A stretch of 64,000 bases of DNA from Xenoacremonium recifei (lineage: Eukaryota; Ascomycota; Sordariomycetes; Hypocreales; Nectriaceae), in the NCBI GenBank assembly GCA_012184525.1, contig WOFQ01000008.1, positions 310,001-374,000 of the forward strand, given 5' to 3'. Below are positions 48,400 through 59,669 of this stretch, piece by piece. The notes under the pieces were generated by a model, which saw nothing but the letters and a program-made list of their open reading frames with translations, made no database searches and had not been told where the DNA came from. The first letter of the stretch is position 1. The number at the start of each line of letters is the position of its first letter. The translations under genes were made by a program, and so were the position numbers.

Positions 48400-49700
48400 A
48401 GGCTACCAAGGGAGTCCAAATTTTTTTTTAAATTTTTTTCATGATACAAGTATGGAGACGTCCAAGTTGCCATATAGAAAATACGACTTTCCAGTCAATT
48501 TCTGGATGCAACCACAGCATTTTATATTTTAGTATAGGGTAGGATAACTTCACTGTTGCGCGCACTGGAAGGAGGCATTCATAGACAACGACAGGATGAA
48601 AATCCTAGTTCGGGTGGAAGTCGACTTTGATTGTAAAGGTACTTGTACATACCATATCTAAGTAGCGAGGATCGCGAATGTCATTGCAATTTCGCTGTAC
48701 TACCAGTTTGTGGCCTGGCGTTGTCACCCCCGTCATGACGACTTAAGCCTCTAATGCGGCACAAAACAGTACAAACGACACAATTAGTTATACTCGCTAT
48801 TGTAGTAATGCCATTCAGAATTTGCCACAAGTTAATTTGAATGTAGTGTGCAACGAATCCCTTGGCCGAAAGGCGAATAGTTAGGGCAATGAGTCGCGGA
48901 AATTTGCCTATCGTCATCATTCCAATGTAGTCAACTCGCAATGACCTTGCGTTTTTGACAGATCCCTCCCCCCACCACGGACCATAGAATAGCAGAAACA
49001 GTTGAACTCACTAGGTGGCAGTACCTCGGAGAGCAGCGGTGGAGCATAATCCTTTTTGTCTCACATAACCTTTACGGCCGGCGACAAGCTCCTTGTTTGC
49101 CTCACAGAATTTCGCATATTATTCGCGAGTACCGATAAGTCGGCAGCTGGAAAGGTCTAGACCATAGTCCATAGTTCGCCACAATCGCCTCCGAGTTCTC
49201 TGTAGTGTTGCGAGCACGGAGTTGTACTGTGTTATGGTAAGACTTATCTCAGACCATCCTAACCCCAGATCGAAGCAACTGGGCCATGCAATTACAGTCA
49301 AGACACAGCGGATGGCTGAAACAATCTCCGCGGTGCCGCTTCGGGGAGGGCGTCCGAGAAAGTGTGTAGAAATTCACGACTGTCACATATCTGTCACATG
49401 CACGACCCGTAGGCCTAGCCTGAAGTCACGATGAATGGCTCCTTGTGACATCTCCCTCGGTATTCGCAGATTTCAATGATACCGAAGAGATGAATGATAT
49501 CGTTTATATAGAGAATAATAAGTTTGGTAGCCTAAAAAACTCATTTCAAAGGATAGGTATGTAACGAAGGGGTCACGGTGGATGCAATGAAGAAGAGAGC
49601 ATCCCGGTGGATGATAACTTGACCTCTTCATTACGCGAACCTCGAAGCTCCCAGTGTTAGTGAATCTTTTATTCCTCCAGGGTATTCAAGCGTCCATTTG
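48400..49700. other. AT-rich segment of unknown origin
   Basis: This stretch has clearly lower GC than its flanks, with runs such as the T/A tract at about 48421-48440, and no intact frame of note. It may be a decayed, RIP-mutated element, but no transposon ends or protein remnants were recognised. Confidence 0.35.
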
Positions 49701-50149
49701 CAGAATGTAATCCCACAGCCTGGTAGGAGGATGGCTGAAGCCACATCAAGTAGCCACCAGGAGGCTTGTATGTGGCTGAGGTCAGAGTAGAGAACTGAAC
49801 GATCCAATGCATGGGCAACTCATCGACAAATGGGCGTTCCTGTTTCCTCTGAGAATAGACAATATTTACTAGAGACTTCAAGACTTCATTCTTCTTCCTA
49901 CAAAGAAGAGAAGGAAACGTTGAATCCAGAGCTGATTATTTGACAAATGACTTAGAACACGGAGTTGAGAGAGGTGCCCAGGTCGTGGGGTTGGCTTGGT
50001 GGGGTAAATAAATTTTGGCGGTGAGAGGCGGCAGAATCAACAACTCCCGTAAATTTTTGGGACTTATCGCGATAGTTGCATGTGAATTGGAGTCGCTTTA
50101 CGGTAGCTGAACCATCTGTTTCCGTCAACCCTGAACTCAATCCGCCACA

Positions 50150-53100
50150 ATGGGAAGCAAACGAAAGCGCGGAGCCAAAGAGGGCTCGAACGGAACCCAA
50201 CAACCCCAGAAGCGAAGCAAAGGCACCAATACTGCGAATGCGACAACTGCGAAGCAATCGAGGCCGAGTTTCGAGAAGGCGCCTTTCGTCGAGACGCCAT
50301 TAGGAGACGAGCGAAAGCGAGAGGCGGGACTCTATGAGCTCCTTGGTAGCGAGGACTCAGAAGATCGTGTATTGGCAGCGGATTGCATCATTTCTAGTCT
50401 TCTGGAAGGCGAAGGCGTCCCCGAAGTTGTCCTCAAGCGACATTTGGACCGTCGGCTATTCCGTGGGCTCGCAAGTGGCAGAAATGCATCTCGTCTGGGC
50501 TTCAGCTTGGCTATCACCGAAATTCTACGTTCATTGTTCGGAGAGAAAGCCCTCGCCGAGACAAAATATCCCGGTCTGACGTTCGAGAAAGTCCTGGACA
50601 TCTTGACAGAGAAAACGCAGGCGGTGGGAAATATCCCCGGACAGGAAGAGCGAGATCACTTCTTTGGCCAACTTTTTGGAATCGAATGTTTCGTACGATC
50701 GGGCGTACTTTTTAGCCAGCCTTCGAGATGGTACACGGTGTTGGAGCTGCTGTTGAAGCTGGCCACCAAGAAGGTCTGGTTGAGGTCACAGTGTGGATGG
50801 GTGATTGTCCGAGCCATTGAAGAAATGGAAAAGAAAGACGCGAAAACAACAATGGAAAAGGTTTCGGAAGCAGGGCTGGCTAAAACCCCCGAGGGAGTAG
50901 CTATTTGGGTGATGGCTCTGAACCGATTCCCGGATCTTAAAGTCAAGCCGTGGACTCATCCCCTGGCCACTAAGCATCTAGGAGATCTGGCTGCGGTGTT
51001 GAAGGAAAGTTTTCAAGATTCTTCGGCAGACCCAGGAAATCAGACCAAGAAGAGCAAACAAGCAAGCTGGACTGCACAACTACACTTCGTCTGGGATATT
51101 CTCCTCGCATCTTACTCAAGGGCAAACCAGAATGTGGAAGATTTTGTACAGTTCTGGAATCGAGTAGTTGACGGTAAGAAGCCCCGATCCCGCTGGGAAG
51201 CTGTGCTCTAACGACTGAACTGCAGACGGCCTTTTCTCTAAAAACGCCACCGATGGCCAGAAGTTCAAGGGTTTCATGGTCTTCCAGATATACCTCGAGG
51301 GCCTACTCAACAAGGATGAGCACATCTGTTGTCTGTTCAGCAAAAACCTTTTGACCTGCCTCATGAACCAAGCAGCAAAAGAGGACCGTTACTTGCACCG
51401 AGCAGCGGTCAAAGCGCTCAAGGCGATTGAAGCTGTGGTTGCATCACACCCCAAGGCCCTTGTTCCAGTTCTGAAGAGTTTACTTGGCTCAAATGGCTCC
51501 TACAACTTTGATCAACGAACAAGCACCAAAACCGTGGACAAGTTGTTGCAGAACATCACCCAAGAGACTGGAGAGGCAGTCCTTGAAATCATTCGAGCAC
51601 CAACCGGATCTCTCACTAAGTTGGAAACATCACAAGCAATTTCAACCTTGAGGGTGCATGTCGACTATCTCTCGAAAGCATTGAACGCCTCATCATCTGG
51701 CGGGGAATCTCAAAAAGCTTTTTCAGTTGCTCTACAAGAGCTCTCGCAGCTTGCGTACTCCCGCCCAAAGCATATCCCTGAAGAGGTCTTGACTGAGCAA
51801 ATCCAAGAACTTTGTCGGACACGACTAGAATCGTCATTTGCAAAACTTACTCGTAAGAAGGAAGATTACGAGAGCCTTTGCGAAGCCGTTGCCGCAATTG
51901 ATCCAGACTCGGTCGCCATGACCGATGAGATTCAGGAGGCCGTCAAAGAAGCATTGTCGCGGATGCTGAAGTTGCTTAAGCGGAAGACAAAATCAGAAGA
52001 TGAGAAGAGCTTGGCCCAGAGTCTGGCGCTGCTCCATGCAGTTTCTATTTTCCAGCTGTATAACCAAGATCCTGATGCGATGGAGGTTTTGAACGACCTC
52101 GCTCAATATTCCGATCGTCTCAAGAAAGGAAAAGCAGGTGACAAACAGGCTGTTAATAGCGAGCTCTTGGTTGAGATTCTTTTGTCTATGGTAGCCAAAC
52201 CATCATCGTTGATGCGACAGGTTTCTCAGCAAGTTTTTGATGCATTCACCGGCCAGATCTCGGCCGAGGGCTTGGAGCTCCTGACTGGACCCCTCGCATC
52301 CGGAGAGAGCACGAAGGGTCAACAGGAGCTTTTCAACACAGATGAAGACGTCATGGATGTTGATGAAGATGGCTCATCGAATGAAGACGATGACGATGAC
52401 GATGATAATTCAGTCATTGAGATAGGGTCTGATGTCGAGTTCGTCGATCTGGAGGACGTGGACGAGGATGAAGAGAGCAACGACGAAGATGAGGACAATG
52501 AAGAAGGCGAGGGCGAAGGTGGAAAACAAGAGCCCCAAGACTTGGAAGAGCTCTTGGGCAAGATTCTGAAGAGCCACCGATTAGACAAAGACAACGAAGC
52601 TGAGTCGTCGGAATCCGATGCCGACATGTCGGACTCGGAAATGTTCTCTCTCGACGAGAAGCTTGCCGCCGTCATGAAGCAGCAGGTCAAGGGTCGATCC
52701 GACTCGAAGAAGATAAAGAAGGACGCCAAGCAGTCCGTCATCAACTTCAAGAACCGCATCCTCGATCTCCTCGACATCTACGTCAAGAACGAGTCTCAAC
52801 GCCCACTCACCTTCTCACTGCTCCTCCCCCTGCTCAACCTCATGCGAACCACCAGCACCAAGCCTCTCGCAGCACGTGCCTGCGAGATCATCCTCAACTT
52901 CCAGAAGGGGCTCAAAAAGGCACGGAACAACAAGGATGAGGTAGAAACCCCCGAAGCGGACGACCTGCTGGGCATGCTATTGGAGGTTCACGAAGAGGCG
53001 GGCAAGGACAATGCCCATGCGTATGCGAAGGCGGCAAGCGCAGCTAGCTTGATTGTTGCGTCAACGCTGTTTGCGGTGGATAAGGAGAGAATCAAGGATA

Positions 53101-53222
53101 TCGCGGTGGTTTACGCGAAGACTCAGGCAGAGTGGGTGAGTGGGAAGGCGAAGCTGCAGAGCTCGTTCTTCGCGGACTGGAACAACTGGTGCCAGAACCA
53201 GGCCTCGCAGGCCAATGCGTGA
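50150..53222 (+). CDS. pol5: POL5 / MYBBP1A-like nucleolar protein (DNA polymerase phi family)
   Basis: Two exons, 50150-51173 and 51226-53222, give 1006 residues; the join restores VDDGLFSKNA. Despite its name the family is not a working polymerase in yeast; it is a nucleolar HEAT-repeat protein needed for rRNA synthesis and 60S assembly. The N-terminus is basic (MGSKRKRGAKEG). Family landmarks are DERKREAGLYELLGSEDSED, DCIISSLLEGEGVPEVVLK, RLFRGLASGRNASRLGFSLA and HFVWDILLASY. An acidic tract of about 75 residues at roughly 705-780 (EDDDDDDDNSVIEIGSDVEF) separates the repeat region from the C-terminal part, as in homologues. It is convergent with the proteasome gene, with only 141 bases between stop codons. 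Confidence 0.94.
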
Positions 53223-53363
53223 TACCCTACTGTGTATAGAACATTGGTAGTAAAGCACCAAAAATAGATGTTGGGTCGGCGTTGGGTGTTTTGCATGAAC
53301 CGTTAAATCTATGACTCCCGTTGTGTGATATTACATGTATCTTCCTGTGGCTAGCCGGCCAGT

Positions 53364-54367
53364 TTATTCCTCCATCTTTTCGTCGTCCTTCTTGTCGTCT
53401 TCGTCATCATCATCCTCCATGTCGTCCTCAGCCTTTGCTAATCTCTCGGCCTCCTCGCGCAGCTCCTTGGGGACCTCTACATGTCGTCCCTTGGTAGGAC
53501 CATCCACGCCACTGATCCAGGTCATCTCTAGCTCAAAGTCCTTGTCCTTGTTGTCCTTTTGCGCAACGTAAATGATTCGTGCAGCCTCCTTGACGCCCTC
53601 TTCCAGAGTCATGGTGCCGGCAGACAGGTCGAGCTTTTCCAGCTCAGCCTTGGCGGCCTGACGGCCCTTGCCAGTCGCCGCGCCGTAGTAGCCCCAATAC
53701 AGACCACTGGGCTCGATCATATATAGGAAGGGGCCGCCATGCTTGCCCGCCACCTTTCCACCCGCACCGCAAGAGGGCCCTGAACCGACCTCGCCATCAA
53801 CGGGGGTCTCCTCAGATGTGTCGACACCGCCGACTATAGCAGTGATACCGAACGGCCGGACGGATCCGTACATAGTATAGGCCTGGAGGTAGCCGCCCAT
53901 GCGAGAGGCCAGGTCGGAGGTGGGGATGGGAGTCTTGTAGTTCTGGCGCCAGCTCTGAGCTTCGTCGCGGGCTCGGTCGACGAAGTGTCGGCCGTCGGGG
54001 ACCATGCCGGAGTAGACCTGAAGAGAATGAGAAAAAGGATCGTTTGAGTGCGAGGACTAGGGCTGCATACCACGCCAACATGGCTGTCGACAGACGCAAT
54101 GCGCTTGTTGGCACCGGGTTTTTGGAGCTTTGATGCGACAACCTTCTCAACAGCTAGCACGACACCATCCTTGCATCGAATGCCGATGGAAGTGCCGCCG
54201 TTCTCAACCGCCTTGACTGCATATTCCACTTGGAAGTTTCGGCCGTCGGGCGAGAAGATGGAGTTGAGCAGATCGTAACCCGTGCCTATCGACGTCTACC
54301 CAAGCACCCACATGTCAGCGAAAGAGCTCCCTGGACGTAACGGTGTTCAGTATATAAAGCTTACCAT
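53364..54367 (-). CDS. pre10: 20S proteasome subunit alpha-7 (Pre10/PSMA3)
   Basis: Three coding exons on the minus strand: 54365-54367 (the ATG only), 54071-54295, 53364-54017; 293 residues. It is an outer-ring subunit of the 20S core. The joined N-terminus reads MTSIGTGYDLLNSIFSPDGR and then NFQVEYAVKAVENGG, the alpha-subunit signature. IRCKDGVVLAVEKVV, SHVGVVYSGMVPDGR, LYMIEPSGLYWGYYGAATG, and the acidic tail of about 30 residues (DDMEDDDDEDDKKDDEK) are specific to alpha-7. A 25-residue insertion (VDTSEETPVDGEVG and GGKVAGKHGG) before PFLYMIEPSG is longer than in the yeast or human protein as I recall them. The first intron directly follows the start codon (ATG|GTAAGC). Confidence 0.95.
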
Positions 54368-56344
54368 GATGAATCTTAGCTCTCGTGTGTGTTTTATGTG
54401 ATAATTGGGAGGGCTGGGCGGCGAAGGAGGGCGGAATGAGAGCTTGGGATGGGGTTGTGGCGGTTGTTGGCGTCGTGCTTGGAGCTTCACTTTCAGGCAG
54501 CCTGAGCTGCGTGTTGCAGTTGTTCGCCTGAGAGCCGCGCGAGGCTGGCCCGCTGCAGTGATGCCTGAGGCAGCAAGATCTCGAGGAGCTTAGCCACAGG
54601 TGGCAGACAAGGCTAAAACGCGGGAGTGGCTTGTGCGCATCTCCCGGAGCTGTGGCGCGGGAGCCCCTCCTTTTGACATCTCGACCCCGCTGCCTCGTGC
54701 CCCTGCAGCGTTTATGCCTTTTCGAAGATGCAGCACGTTCGGTGGCTCAACCGTGGGATCCGAGACGAGCTAAACCCCGCTGCAAGCCCATTGCGACTTG
54801 GCCCTCGATCAAGTACCTGCACATGGTGGTATCGTTTTTTGGATTATCTACGATGCAGTGCTACGCTTGCTCGCACCCAGCTCGGTATTCGGAAGATCAT
54901 CCTGAACATGATGCAGGTTTCGACAGGCGGCAGCAGAGAGGGGGCAGATTCAGACTAACATAGCGCCTTGGATAGCGTCTCATCTTGAAGGAGGACATGG
55001 ACGGTGTGGGTGGGAGCGGTGAGTTGGACAGCAGCAAGTTGGGCTCTTGGGCTCCCCTGAAGCGGTCATTCGAGCGCTAGGTCTGGCTCTAGAGCCTCTC
55101 AACAAAGTCTAGATCCACGCTGAGTGTTTCTGATGTCTGGAACAGGCCGCCGTGAAAGGATATCGGGGCGTGATGCACGCAGAAAGTCCCCAGTAGATCT
55201 GGCACACTCTCGCCGTGGCACAGGCTTATTGGGTCACGCAGGGCTGCTTTTAGAGGGGCCTTGGAACATATCATTAACCGCCTGATGTCCTGGCATTCGC
55301 CCCAAGCCCAAGGCAGGTAGGCTGCCGCGGAAGATGTAGGGATCATCGTCAACGTGGGCAGTGATTTGGGAAATTACTGTCTGGTACATGAAAGAAGCCC
55401 GAGAGTGAGGTTCATAACGTATGGATAGTCAAAGAACCTCAGCTCGCATAGGACTCTTCTGGGTGAAGGGAGATGGACGTATGGAGAACCCCTGGAAATG
55501 TTCTGCACGAAAACAGAAGTTCGTCAGCGTTCAGGCGGCAGGCATGAATCAGGTGCCTGCCTCGGATTGCACCTGTGTCACCTGCACCTTTTCTCCTCGA
55601 CTGCGTCATGGCAGCTCCCTGTCTCATCTCCACAACCTTCCCGCTCCCACCTCCCACCACCATCCACACCATCGCCATCTCAACCATCCAGCCGCTCCAG
55701 CGCATCACGCCTGTCTCAAGAAATCCCTTCTTCTTACTGCCCACTGCCTCGCCTGTCCCTCAGAGAGGCCCTATTATTCCCGCAGACCTAGTCGGCTGGG
55801 CTTTCCTCCCATTCTGCCCCGCCTTCGATCCCCGGCTCTGCAACCCAACGGCCCACCGCTTGACCCCCCCTTCCCCCTCCCTGCCCTTAGCACGTTCACG
55901 GTCGCCCAGCCTAATAAAGGGATCCTGAACGATTTGGCATTCACTCTTCTTTCTTCTCTTTCTTCTTCCTCTTCATTGTCTGCCTAACTCTTCTTTCAGA
56001 TTCACGTCTCTTCGCCCCAGAGTGTTAGTATAGTGAAAATAGAACCACGTTTTGTTCCCATCTTGTCTTCGCCAGACAAAGGACTCTGTCGCCCTGCCGC
56101 GTTCTTGCCACCCAACCCTGAAGCTTCGATCTCGATCTCGACAGGCCCGAGTTCAAGAAACAAGGCTGCTCTGGATCGGAGAATACTGATTTCTTGATCA
56201 AAGAGGAGGATAGCGAGAACCCCCTGCAGTTATATCCTCAAAGCTTATAAAACTGCTATAGCGGTTCAGGTATTCGTTCAACCCACCATCGCCACCTTCA
56301 CGACTAACATATCTTGAAACAACAGACACACCACCCATATCAAG
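54368..56344. promoter_or_regulatory. Divergent upstream region, PRE10 and the 56345 gene
   Basis: Nearly 2 kb separates the two outward-facing starts. The part next to PRE10 is GC-rich. The part next to the plus-strand gene has CT-rich tracts at about 55600-55760 and 55940-55980, which look like transcription start regions of an expressed gene. No other gene is recognised. Confidence 0.5.
56270..56325 (+). other. Probable intron in the 5' untranslated region
   Basis: CAG|GTATTC at 56269/56270, a GACTAAC branch-point match near 56311-56317 and an AACAG acceptor at 56325 enclose a 56-nt intron ending 19 bases before the start codon at 56345. Size and signals match the coding introns in this window. 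Confidence 0.55.
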
Positions 56345-57169
56345 ATGGTCTCAATTCAAAGCAACATGCAGATGCAGCATGATGACCTCGCTGCTCTGTT
56401 CAACCGGACCTTGACCTTCAATCCTCAACCTCAGGCCGTGCCTCGGGAAGAGCCCAAAACAGAACCTGCCGCAACGGAGCCTATCATCTATTCCATATCT
56501 CAACATTACACCCACTCGGCCCATACTGCTCGACCCCAGGCACAACCTCAGGATGGACCTCAGCGTCCCTCCTCGGAGCCTCCACAGAGTGAGAATGCTC
56601 ATACGGAAACCCTTCTACGCCACCATGGTGTAGACCCCACGAACTTGACTCCCTCACAAGTCCAGCTGTTCAAGCTTGCTCACCCGGCTCAGCAACGGAG
56701 ACTGCTTGAACTCTGGTCCATCTATCCACCAACTCAAGGAGGTGACATTCCATCACTGGCCTGGAGCAGCACGACCATGGAACAGGAGGAGCAGTTGGCT
56801 CGAGTTCGATATGAGCGAGCCAACCAGAACCAGGCCATGAGCCTCGACGGTACAGTCGTCCAGACAGGCGATGGCAAATGGATCCAAGATTCTGAAGCTG
56901 ACAGCGAGCCTTACATGGCATCAGGCTACGAAGAGCTCATGCGACGAGAATATGAGCGTCAAGCTCAACAAGAGCAAGAACAACAGGCACAGAACTCGTA
57001 CAGCACTTTCGCAAATGCTGGCCGAGGTTCCGCTTACACGCCCGCCACAGATCCCGTTTACATGGGCCCTGACTATGCTCGTCAGCAACAGCAGATGGAC
57101 ATGGCAACCCAGTACGGATCGTTCCAGGCATTCCGAGGAAACGGGGTTGATTCCATGGATGTTATGTAA
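56345..57169 (+). CDS. Gln/Pro-rich fungal protein of unknown function
   Basis: Single exon, 274 residues, not assigned to any family. The N-terminus is MVSIQSNMQMQHDDLAALFN. Residues 30-90 are rich in Pro, Gln and Glu. A more ordered middle part reads ETLLRHHGVDPTNLTPSQVQ and LFKLAHPAQQRRLLELWSIY, which looks like an amphipathic helix pair and could be a small binding module. SLDGTVVQTGDGKWI and MASGYEELMRREYERQAQQ follow, then a Gln/Tyr-rich tail ending GNGVDSMDVM. There is no signal peptide or membrane segment. The CT-rich upstream tract and probable 5' intron suggest a well-transcribed gene. A nuclear or adaptor role is only a guess. Confidence 0.75.
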   Translation: MVSIQSNMQMQHDDLAALFNRTLTFNPQPQAVPREEPKTEPAATEPIIYSISQHYTHSAHTARPQAQPQDGPQRPSSEPPQSENAHTETLLRHHGVDPTNLTPSQVQLFKLAHPAQQRRLLELWSIYPPTQGGDIPSLAWSSTTMEQEEQLARVRYERANQNQAMSLDGTVVQTGDGKWIQDSEADSEPYMASGYEELMRREYERQAQQEQEQQAQNSYSTFANAGRGSAYTPATDPVYMGPDYARQQQQMDMATQYGSFQAFRGNGVDSMDVM

Positions 57170-57857
57170 ATAAGTCGTTCGGCCGGACAATAGACACAAA
57201 TAGCTACGCCTCTGGCCAATACCTAGCGGGTTTAGATAGAGACATTGTCGGACAGAAGGAACATTCTTGTTATTGGAAGCAAGCAAGCAGGCTTTAAGAT
57301 TGGGCATCTGCTCATGGAGGACCCATTCGCTTTTGTGGAAGGAAGATTATTTGGCATTTGCATACATTGTTTGTGAAGGAATTGGCGCAGAGGGATACCA
57401 TCTTTTTCTTTTCTTCTTGTTAAACTACACTACGGCTCTCTCCCTACCCTCCCTAACTTTGTGTCATAAAAAGTGTATGCTAACCTTGTACTCCAGAAGA
57501 AGAATTCAATCAGAGTGGTAAGAGGTATGTGATTCCCCAAAAGACGTCTTAAACCACCACCACAGGCTTAGCCCACCGGACACTTTAACCAGACATAACA
57601 GATGTGACAAACATGATATTATTCTGTAAAAATAAATATAAATTTTTGGTTTATTACGCAATTTTGAAGCCTCCTTGATCGATATATTTGCATATTCATG
57701 AACGAAGTGTCTGACCATAATCTTTGGGTTGATCTCACAGGCATTTAGAAAGGTGGTTCCCCAAAGGGAGGATATGAGGGGGTATCGTGTTGTGTTATAA
57801 TTCTATGTTCTGAATTTTTTTTTTAGGGCCATCAGGCATTTTGGATCCTGCCGTGAT
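57170..57857. other. Convergent 3' flank
   Basis: AT-rich sequence between two convergent stop codons, with A/T runs near 57625-57650 and 57817-57826. It should hold 3' untranslated regions. No gene is seen. Confidence 0.5.
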
Positions 57858-59176
57858 CTAGATGGCAGTCTTCTCGAGCTTCGTGGCCAGCTCATCCACT
57901 TCCTTATCCTTGACAGGGATGACAGGCTCCTCTTGGGCCTCTTCGGCTTCCTTGATCAACTTCTCAGCGCGCTCCTCAGGCTCAGGCTCCTCCTCCTCCT
58001 CCTCTTCTTCTTCCTCCTCATCGCTGTCTTCCTCCTCCAAGTCGCTAAGGCTGTCGACACCCCAGTCATCCTCAGCAACAACATCACCGCCCGACTTCTC
58101 TTTCCGCTCCTCCAATAGCTCCTGAAGAGCGACAATAGACTCATCTTCCTCCATAAACTTGTTGCCGTTAAGCTCGATTCTCCTAAGAGCAGGCAGAGCG
58201 TCCTTTGCAGCTGCCGCAAAACCCTTAACGCCAACGGCGGTGATGTCGTTGTATTGCAACCGCAAAATCTCGAGCTTCGTGTTCTTGCCCTTGGCGAGAG
58301 CCTCTGCCAACAGGACGCCACCCTTTGCGCCGAGAAGCGAGTCACCAATACCCAGCTCCTGAATGACCGTCCAGCCCGAAACAACCTTGGCCAAAGCACG
58401 GGCACCCATGATGGTGAATGTGTTGTCCTGAAGATCTAGGACCTTGAGCTCACTCGCATGGTTCAGACCCTCGCTGAGAAGGTGCGAAATACCCTCTTGT
58501 CTTATGCCATTCTGAACCATCTTGACCTCCTTGATCTTGTTGTGTAGGCTGTAGGCCTTCGCCCAGGCAGTCATGCTGCCGTTCTCAAGTCGGTTTCGGC
58601 CGCAGATGACGGTCTCAAGGTCGGGGACGTCCTGAGCATCTTTTCGGGCGGCTTCCTTCTTGGCGTGAAGCTCTGAGAGGGCATCCGCAATGAGAATACC
58701 GGCGTGTGGCCCGAGGCCATTGTTGTTTAGGTAGAGGTGTTGGAGAGGAACGTGCGAGGAGAGGAAGGCGACAAGAGGGGCTTGAACGTTGAGACCGAAA
58801 GCATTATCGTTTAGGTTGATCGTGTTAAGCTTTGGGAGGTTGAGGATTGAGGTAAGGAGGGAGGAGAGAGCTTCGGGAATCTCGCTGAGGAGTCGCCCAG
58901 TAAAGATGTCGGCCAGGTTGGCGACCTAATGATATCAAGTCAGTCTATTCCGGTAAAACGGGTTGTGCACGGGATACATACACTCAAACTCTTCTTGGTA
59001 GCCAAGACTTCTCCAAGAAGCTGGCAGGCCCCGACACCAAGCGTGTTCCCCAAAAGACGAACCTCCTCGACATCGTCCATGGCGCGGAGTTCAGCAATAT
59101 GAGGTTCGAGGTCGGCAGCGGTGTCGAGCTTCAAGCCCTTCCCCTCGAGGGAGAAGACCTTCGTAGAGGGGGCCAT
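57858..59176 (-). CDS. rna1: Ran GTPase-activating protein RNA1 (RanGAP1)
   Basis: Two exons on the minus strand, 58982-59176 and 57858-58925, give 420 residues. It stimulates GTP hydrolysis by Ran in the cytoplasm and so sets the gradient for nuclear transport. The protein is a leucine-rich-repeat crescent: EVRLLGNTLGVGACQLLGEV, FTGRLLSEIPEALSSLL with the likely catalytic R76 (equal to R74 of fission yeast Rna1), LPKLNTINLNDNAFG, LQHLYLNNNGLGPHAG, ICGRNRLENGSM, VKMVQNGIRQEGI and LKVLDLQDNTFTIMGARALA. The C-terminus has an acidic Glu run (about 365-385) and ends in a helical tail, as in yeast Rna1. It diverges from cytochrome c1. Confidence 0.96.
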
Positions 59177-59669
59177 CGTAATACAGGAGAATTATTGAGT
59201 AGTGAGACTCGCAGCAAAGTAAAGCTCGAACCAGTGCGGAAGACTGCAGCAAAAGAGGGAGAAATGGATGTGTGACGGACGGTTAACTACCAAATATTAT
59301 CAGCATTCAGGTGGGGGTGGGGCAAATGCAGAAGGGAGGCAGCTGTGCAGGCAGGTGCAGGCAGTCAGTCGCCATTGCCAGGGGCAGCGAACCGCAGGTC
59401 AACAGCGTTAGGTAAGCGCTTAGCTAAGGCGTCGCGCTGTTGTGTCCTCGCAGCCGGAAACAACCGGCCGGCCGCTCAGAGGGAGATCCGTCGGCCACAC
59501 GTGACTTCAGCCAATCAGCGCGGACCCATTTCGGAACGCTCGATAGGTTTTCTCTGATGCTAATGATCTTTGCTGAGCCCTTTTGTCCTCCGACCCCGAG
59601 AACGATTCCCCATCGCCGACTCACCTTCGATCGCGGCTCATCCAGCAGCAACGGTCTAGCTCGCCTATC
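59177..59669. promoter_or_regulatory. Bidirectional promoter, RNA1 and cytochrome c1
   Basis: The 493 bases between the two divergent starts must hold both promoters. It includes a GC-rich centre with CCGGCCGGCC near 59465 and a CCAATCAG box at 59512-59519. No coding features are seen. Confidence 0.5.

Larger units (their letters stand above)
42227..50149. other. 7.9-kb gene-free block upstream of CDC25
   Basis: No frame on either strand shows a domain or a plausible exon chain. The first 1-2 kb should include the CDC25 promoter and leader. From about 42.6 to 47.9 kb the DNA is GC-rich and full of chance frames with Arg/Ser/Pro-rich translations. From about 48.3 to 49.9 kb it is AT-rich, with a run of T and A near 48420-48440. 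A CTCCAG hexamer repeat lies at 47531-47568. The POL5 promoter is at the right end. No tRNA or 5S rRNA gene was recognised. Confidence 0.55.

Noticed and set aside
49569..49582. GGGGTCACGGTGGA also present at 63389-63402, possible shared transposon end
   Set aside because: A 14-nt match between two sites is expected by chance in a 64-kb window, and the flanks do not align.
52319..52777. Serine-rich minus-strand frame inside POL5
   Set aside because: Antisense shadow of the acidic Asp/Glu tract.
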